Assembly (NCBI GenBank): GCA_021464415.1 | Contig: CM038468.1 | Span: forward strand, 3,038,001 to 3,102,000 | From: Lonicera japonica | Taxonomy: Eukaryota > Streptophyta > Magnoliopsida > Dipsacales > Caprifoliaceae | Direction of reading: 5' to 3' | Length of the DNA: 64,000 nt | In this document: piece after piece, positions 58,901-64,000 of the stretch | Numbering within the stretch: position 1 is the stretch's first letter | Layout: every line of letters begins with the position of its first letter | Translations under genes and position numbers: made by a program | The notes under the pieces: generated by a model | What the model saw: the letters and a program-made list of their open reading frames with translations, nothing else | The model's database searches: none | What the model was told of the DNA's origin: nothing

Positions 58901-60300
58901 AAATTTTGTTCAATATTTAGGAGAGAGAAATAACTTTAGGCGATGCCCATTAATCAAATGCGTCTCCTAAATAAATTTTAAAATTTTGCTAAAAATTTAG
59001 GGGGAAAAATAAATTTAGGAGACACACATTGATCAAAGTGCGTCTCCTAAGTGAATTTTGAATTTTTCAAATATTTAAAAATTGGTTTAAAATTTTGGAC
59101 TTAGGCGACGCACATTGACCAATGTGCGTCTCCTAAGTGAATTTTAAATTTTCTTGCAAATTTAAGGGGGAAAATAACTTTAGGAGACGCACATTGATCA
59201 AAGTGCGTCTCCTGAGTGAATTTTGCAATTTTCAAATATTTAAAACTTTGTTGAAAATTTCGGAGGGAGAAATAACTTTAGGCGATGCACATGGATCAAA
59301 GTACGTCTCCTAAGTGAATTTAAAAATTTTGTTGAAAATTTAGGGGGAAAATTAACTTTAGAAGACACACATTGATCAAAGTGCGTCTCCTGAGTGAATT
59401 TTAAAATTTTCAAATATTTAAAACTTTGTTGAAAATTTCGGAGGGAGAAATAACTTTAGGCGACGCACATGGATCAAAGTATGTCTCCTAAGTGAATTTA
59501 AAAATTCAGTTGAAAATTTAGGGGGGAAAATAACTTTAGGAGACGCACATTGATAAAAGTGCGTCTCCTAAGTGAATTTTCAAATTTGGTTGAAAATTTA
59601 GGGGGGAAAATAACTTTAGGAGACGCACATTGATCAAAGTGCGTCTCGTAAGTGAATTTTTTAATTTTTCAAATATTAATTTTTTTTGAAATTTATGGTT
59701 CTTAGGCGACGCACATTGGCCAAAGTACGTCTCCTAAGTTTCCTCTTAGGAGACGTACATTGCTCAATGTGCGTCGCGTCAGAACCATAACCTTTATGCG
59801 ACGGATATTTATAAGTTCGTCGCCTAACATTTAGGTTTAGGAGACGTACTTAATTGGTACGTCGCCTAAGAAGATACTTAGGAGACGGACTTAGTAGTGC
59901 GTCGCTTAAGTGTAGTTATAGGAGACGTACAATAATGTACGTCGGCTAAGAATTATCTTAGGCGACGGACTCTATTTGTGTGCGTCTCCTAAACCTCTTC
60001 TCGAAGCGTCGCACATTGGCCAAAGTACGTCTCCTATGTTTCCTCTTAGGAGACGTACATTGGTCAATGTGCGTCGCGTAAGAACCATAACCTTTATGCG
60101 ACGTAGCTTTATAAGTTTGTCGCCTAACATTTAGGTTTAGGAGACGTACTCAATTGATACGTCGCCTAAGAAGATACTTAGGAGACGGACTTAGTAGTGC
60201 GTCGCTTAAGTGTAGTTATAGGAGACGTACAATAATGTACGTCGCCTAAGAATTATCTTAGGAGACGGACTCTATTTGTCTGCGTCTCCTAAACCTCTTC
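58900..60300. repeat. Right subterminal palindrome array of the CACTA element
   Basis: From 58,900 to 59,690, hairpin units like ggagacgcacattgatcaaa-gtgcgtctcc are spaced about 100 bp apart by AT-rich linkers (gtgaatttt, aaatttaggggg) that are repeated too. From 59,701 a second arrangement follows: two 300-bp blocks in tandem (59,701-60,000 and 60,001-60,300) with few differences, each holding several different hairpins. Confidence 0.9.
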
Positions 60301-60314
60301 TTGGCATAGTGTAA

Positions 60315-62299
60315 GTGCCAAGTTAATTTTCTGCACTTAAAATTGAAATTTTTCTTCTAAATTTTGAAGTAGTAAATTCCCCATTTAAAACTGAAAACTT
60401 AATTTTAAAGAGTGTAAAATAGCTATTTTATCATCTTACATTTAAATAAATTACCATATTATCTAGCAACCCTTTAACTTTACTTTTAACTCTTTAGGTT
60501 ACAGTTCCCACTTCGTAATCCATCATCTCGCATCTCTTCGTACTCCTTAGGGCTCCTAGCACAGCCACCGCCATACCCACAGGCCACTGTTGCCGCCATA
60601 CCCAAATGGGTTAGCTTAGTTGGAAAGTTTAAATTATATGGTCTTTTTTATTTGTTTCCATTGAGAATCATGCATTCTAAATAAACTAATAATGGCAAAA
60701 TGATCATACTAAAAATATTTAGATGTGTTATACTCAAACAAAAACATTTTTTCATATACGGTTTTCAAAACTAAACAAACAATATTTTCAATATCATGTT
60801 TTTTATTAAACGCGACCTAAGACTTAATCACTGAACACGTGTTTCGTCTTAAAAACTATTGAAACAATTTTGCGTTAGAAGATGACAATATTTGGTATAA
60901 TATATTTTCTTCGAAAATGATTTTGATTATTGCATGATCGATATTTGTTCTAATTCAAGAAGACCCATCACTTTTCTTTCTTAATAAGACTCTTTTTCTT
61001 TCATAGGGAATCGTGTGATTGTTGAAAGTTTTATCTTTATATTTTTACTTTCTTGACTATAGTACCAAATATTATCCATCCAATCCAAAATAGTATGCTA
61101 TAGCTACGGAGGTAGGAAACAAAACATATATGTGATGTGGCTGATCTAAGGAAGATAAGGTTGAAAATAGCAACCTCTGTAAACTGGAAGCTTGACAATG
61201 TCTCGTGTCGAATCCAACTACATTTGGGTACAGGTCAAACCTTGTAGAAGCTAATTTTATTTGCAAAGCATAGTGAGCTTTTATTAGGAGAAAACATTAA
61301 TACAGAGATAAAATCAGTAGAGAGACATCTAGTCTACTACCGTAAAAGTTTATTATAAGTGAGGGGATATAAAATTATTATAAAAACTTATTGGACCGGC
61401 CTAGTGCTTTAACGCCCATAAGCCTGATATCATTTGGTGGCATAATGGTCAAAGTGTCAACGAAGAGCCCCTTAGGCGCTGAAGTTATCGCCATGCTGAG
61501 AAGGATGGGAACTCGGCATATCTCAATGTCAATCACATCACGTGACCAACAAGCACAGGAGAACAGAGAATGTACAGAGAGATGTGACTAAACTTTACTC
61601 ATCATGAAGCATACGTGCTAGGCTACCAACTTGTGATGGAAGTCGCCCATTCGCACCGTATTTCACCCACTCTTGCAAAATGCAGCCACCAAACCTTGAC
61701 ATCTGTGTAATATAAAAGTGACTGGTCTTTAGTGGAAATCATTTCACAATTAATGCCGGATGCCCACACTTTATCCCATCTATTTTTTAGTCATTTTTTT
61801 CTAATAGAGCATTGTAACCCTAATTCTATACTTATATAAATAAAAAGGGATAACTCTAAAATCGGGATCGAGTCCTAGAACTCGAGAATCTTGATATAGA
61901 AAGTGAGACAAAGAGACAAGCTAGTAACTTGTTTTGTATTAAACTCCATTCTTAACCGCCATAAAAGCCCACACACATACAAAGGAGGACATATTGCTAG
62001 TAGACTTAAAAATCATTGGTACCTACAAACCAAATAACATTGTCATATCTCTCTTATTACTAGCGGTGCATTCATATCTACAAAGAATATCACTTCTGTG
62101 AGCACGGCTAAATTTTTCGCCAGCCACAATAAGAAAAATCTATCAATTTTAAAACAAGTAAAACAAATTTTAAAAATAAAATTTTGTTACAAATACAGTT
62201 ACTGACCTATAATCTTGAAGTTATATATTTTTCTGGGAAAAGTATAAATTTAAGAAAATTCAAGGTTCAATTTTATGCACGAGGTTTAAATTAGAACAC
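60315..62299. other. Gene-free DNA
   Basis: No gene is supported. Short frames at 61,072-61,266 (minus) and 61,391-61,591 (plus) do not match a family I know. The latter lies in a less AT-rich stretch (61,385-61,740) that may be a decayed gene or repeat. Confidence 0.4.
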
Positions 62300-62420
62300 G
62301 AGGATTCATTTCGCAACAATCGCAACATTGAGGGAAACATTGAAACAGCAACCATATAGGTCCATAACTACTCCTTCAACATCAAATCCCCAATTCTTCT
62401 TCATTCGTTCTCCTGTTTAG

Positions 62421-63170
62421 GTAAAGATATATTTTTTTGCTTATGGAGTTTTTTTAATCTTTGTTTTGTGTTCATATTAGTACGGATTAAATACTTAATT
62501 AGTGGAATCAGATCTTCAATTGGCCTTTTTTTTGATGAAATATACATTGCTTGATAACTGTTATAGTTTGATATTGAAATTGAAATGAAGACTATTTTTT
62601 AGTTATTTTTTCGCAATTCTATTGAGTTCCAATTGCTTTGGATTTAGATTATCATTTCGCTCTTCAGTTCAAAATTTCCATTTTTAGTTAAACCTTATTT
62701 TGTTTATGGGATTTATGTTTCTTGTGTTTACATTACGCTTATATGATTATGATTATAGAATTGAACCGTTGGTAGACCATTATAATTACTGATTTAGTAG
62801 ATTATGTTCCAGAATTCAATTGAATAGGTGTATCTAGGGAGAATTCGCTTTCAAGAGACTATTCCCTAGATATGCACGCGCTGCTATTTTATTTCAGAAT
62901 TGCATCAACTTCAAAATTAAAATGAAGAATTTTGCTGAACACGATGAATGTTAAGTCCTCCCTACAAATGTTCCAGTTTAACGAGGAGTTGTTAGTAGAT
63001 TATATTGTGCCCTTGTGCTTATTATCTAGTTTCAACTACTATCTTATGTTTAATTCGTTCGACATTTAGTTTAAGGGCTAAATGATCTTTGGACTAACCA
63101 CTTACTTTTTTATTTTTCTTTCTCTCTATCTAATAGATATTGAATAAAAATAACCTTTTCTTCTGCACAG
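62421..63170 (+). other. Probable 5'UTR intron of the second CNL
   Basis: Donor tttag|gtaaagat at 62,421 and acceptor ttctgcacag ending 63,170, 13 bases before the ATG. Plant CNL and other genes often have such a leader intron. Length 750 bp. Confidence 0.5.
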
Positions 63171-63183
63171 AAAGGGAACAGAG

Positions 63184-63503
63184 ATGGTCGAAATTCTGAT
63201 GAGTGCTGTTGCAGAAGGGATCATAAGCAAGGTAGTTTCACTTGCGGCTGAAGAGGTGAGTCTTGCTTGGGGTTTTAAGAGATACCTCGAAAGGCTTGCT
63301 GAAAGGGTGGAAATGATTCAGGCTATAGTCTCTGATGCAGACAGCAAGCAACTGACGTTGAAATATGTGCAACTTTAGCTGAAAAAACTCAATTCTGCAG
63401 CTTATGATGATGATGCCTTGTTGGACGAGTTCACTTATGAAGTTCTTTGCCGAAAGGTAGAGCAGAATGATCGAATGAAGAACAAGTGGCACTGTAGGTC
63501 TAG
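63184..63503 (+). pseudogene. CNL N-terminal (Rx-type CC) fragment with a nonsense codon
   Basis: ATG at 63,184 opens an Rx_N coiled-coil domain: MSAVAEGIISKVVSLAAEEV, then RYLERLAERVEMIQAIVSDA. A TAG at 63,376-63,378 interrupts the frame (in KYVQL*LKKL), and the same frame then continues with SAAYDDDALLDEFTYEVL, close to the EDVID-like part. At about 63,503 the homology ends and antisense LRR sequence begins, so NB-ARC is missing. Its first 20 residues resemble the start of the CNL at 54.3 kb, so both probably belong to one resistance-gene family. Confidence 0.85.
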
Positions 63504-63884
63504 GAAGTTGCTTAGGCAAAGACCCGAGCTTCAGCCACCCAATCAAACTTAGACTCTTCAGCAAGGAGGTTGCCCTACTGTAGGGCTAGGGATAATAATC
63601 AAGCTCCTCAAAGAATGCGCCTAAGCACAAATTTGTAAGTTTGGTTAAAAATTGTAAGTCTGGTAGAGTCGCTAGAGCGAGGCAGTGATCAATGGTCAAA
63701 TCTTCAAGAGATGTGCACGATTCTAGGCGTTGTTAGCCAAATACAACTCCTTGTCGAAAGATCCGATGATCAAACTTCATAGTGAGGTTTTGTTTCTCAA
63801 CAAGCCTTCCAGTTACAGGCCACTCTTGTTTCCGTTAATTTTCAATACATTATTTGATGGAAAGTGGCTAGGAATCTACTCAAC
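63504..63884. repeat. Duplicated LRR segment, copy B, antisense to the CC fragment
   Basis: 381 bp matching 51,577-51,958 at about 97.6%. In copy A the LRR coding strand is minus. Here the same strand lies behind a plus-strand CC domain, so the LRR is in reverse relative to the CC. The junction at the left is tctagGAAGTTGC and at the right ctcaac|tgacgcg. Confidence 0.92.
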
Positions 63885-64000
63885 TGACGCGCCGAAAATA
63901 CTTCCGTGCTTAGGTACCCAAGTGCAGGTTGTCAAGTTATAATACTTGGTAAGTCCAAGTGTCGAACCACAAGGATAGTCGGAAAGACGATGTGGTGATT
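63885..64000. other. Start of another, unidentified sequence block
   Basis: tgacgcgccgaaaatacttc and then ccaagtgtcgaaccacaagg read like internal sequence of plant repetitive elements. The window ends before this can be decided. Confidence 0.3.

Larger units (their letters stand above)
55067..60311. mobile_element. CACTA (En/Spm) DNA transposon, non-autonomous, 5.2 kb
   Basis: Left end CACTAGGCCCAACAAG and right end, on the minus strand, CACTATGCCAAGAAGAGG. Both are flanked by taa (55,064-55,066 and 60,312-60,314), the 3-bp target duplication of CACTA elements. Dense palindromic subterminal repeats occupy both ends. Inside there is only a two-exon Transposase_24-like gene and long trinucleotide repeats. 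No TNP2-type catalytic transposase is readable, so movement would need help from a related element. Confidence 0.93.

Noticed and set aside
55085..60300. Regularly spaced palindromic repeats resembling a CRISPR array
   Set aside because: No unique spacers of constant length. The repeats lie at the ends of a CACTA element with TAA target duplications, in plant DNA.

Overview
This window is nuclear DNA from a flowering plant, most likely a eudicot. The evidence is AT-rich sequence, spliced genes with GT-AG introns, CC-NBS-LRR resistance-gene remains, a plant Ulp1-family gene, a WAT1/nodulin-MtN21 exon, plant Ty1/copia elements primed from initiator tRNA-Met, and CACTA, Mutator-like, hAT-like, Helitron and SINE sequences. 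I cannot name the species. No functional host gene is complete here. The window is mainly a nest of transposable elements around decayed or truncated host genes.

Layout. 1-4,083 (minus): 3'-incomplete multi-exon Ulp1-like cysteine protease gene with an in-frame stop. Behind it lie AT-rich DNA with an imperfect 0.8-kb-offset duplication (4,444-5,690) and a small acidic ORF (7,168-7,692, minus). 8,744-8,946: lone first exon of a WAT1-type transporter. 8,950-19,280: gene-free DNA with MITE-like elements, a 1.9-kb foldback element with an 11-bp target duplication (12,302-14,184), a palindromic minisatellite (15,212-15,424) and a short SINE (18,537-18,623). 19,289-30,105 (minus): C-terminal half of a NiaP/OCT7-like MFS transporter, frameshifted and split by a young intact 8.2-kb copia element (21,421-29,661). 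30,736-31,345: solo LTR. 33,080-35,242: pieces of two older copia elements. 38,694-41,651: two hAT-like elements and a Helitron 3' end. 42,700-48,249 (plus): degenerate copia element with a solo LTR inside it. 48,605-48,825: SDE3-like helicase exon. 51,113-54,360 (minus): CNL pseudogene. 55,067-60,311: non-autonomous CACTA transposon with arrays of palindromic subterminal repeats. 62,300-63,884: CNL 5' end (5'UTR intron, CC domain) joined to an antisense copy of LRR sequence from the 51-kb CNL.

How the parts relate. Four elements have target-site duplications readable by eye: foldback ctaaacatttt, solo LTR ttatg, copia-2 tgcct and CACTA taa. Nesting and LTR divergence give a partial order. 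Copia-2 (9 differences in 258 bp) came first, then the solo LTR inside it. Copia-1 (3 differences in 1,331 bp) is the youngest dated insertion. The most structured feature is the CACTA element: its ends are dense in hairpin-forming units and it keeps only a Transposase_24-like gene. I see no evidence of a new kind of biological system. The best leads are the CACTA ends, the CNL chimera, the recently active-looking copia-1, and the Ulp1-like gene.
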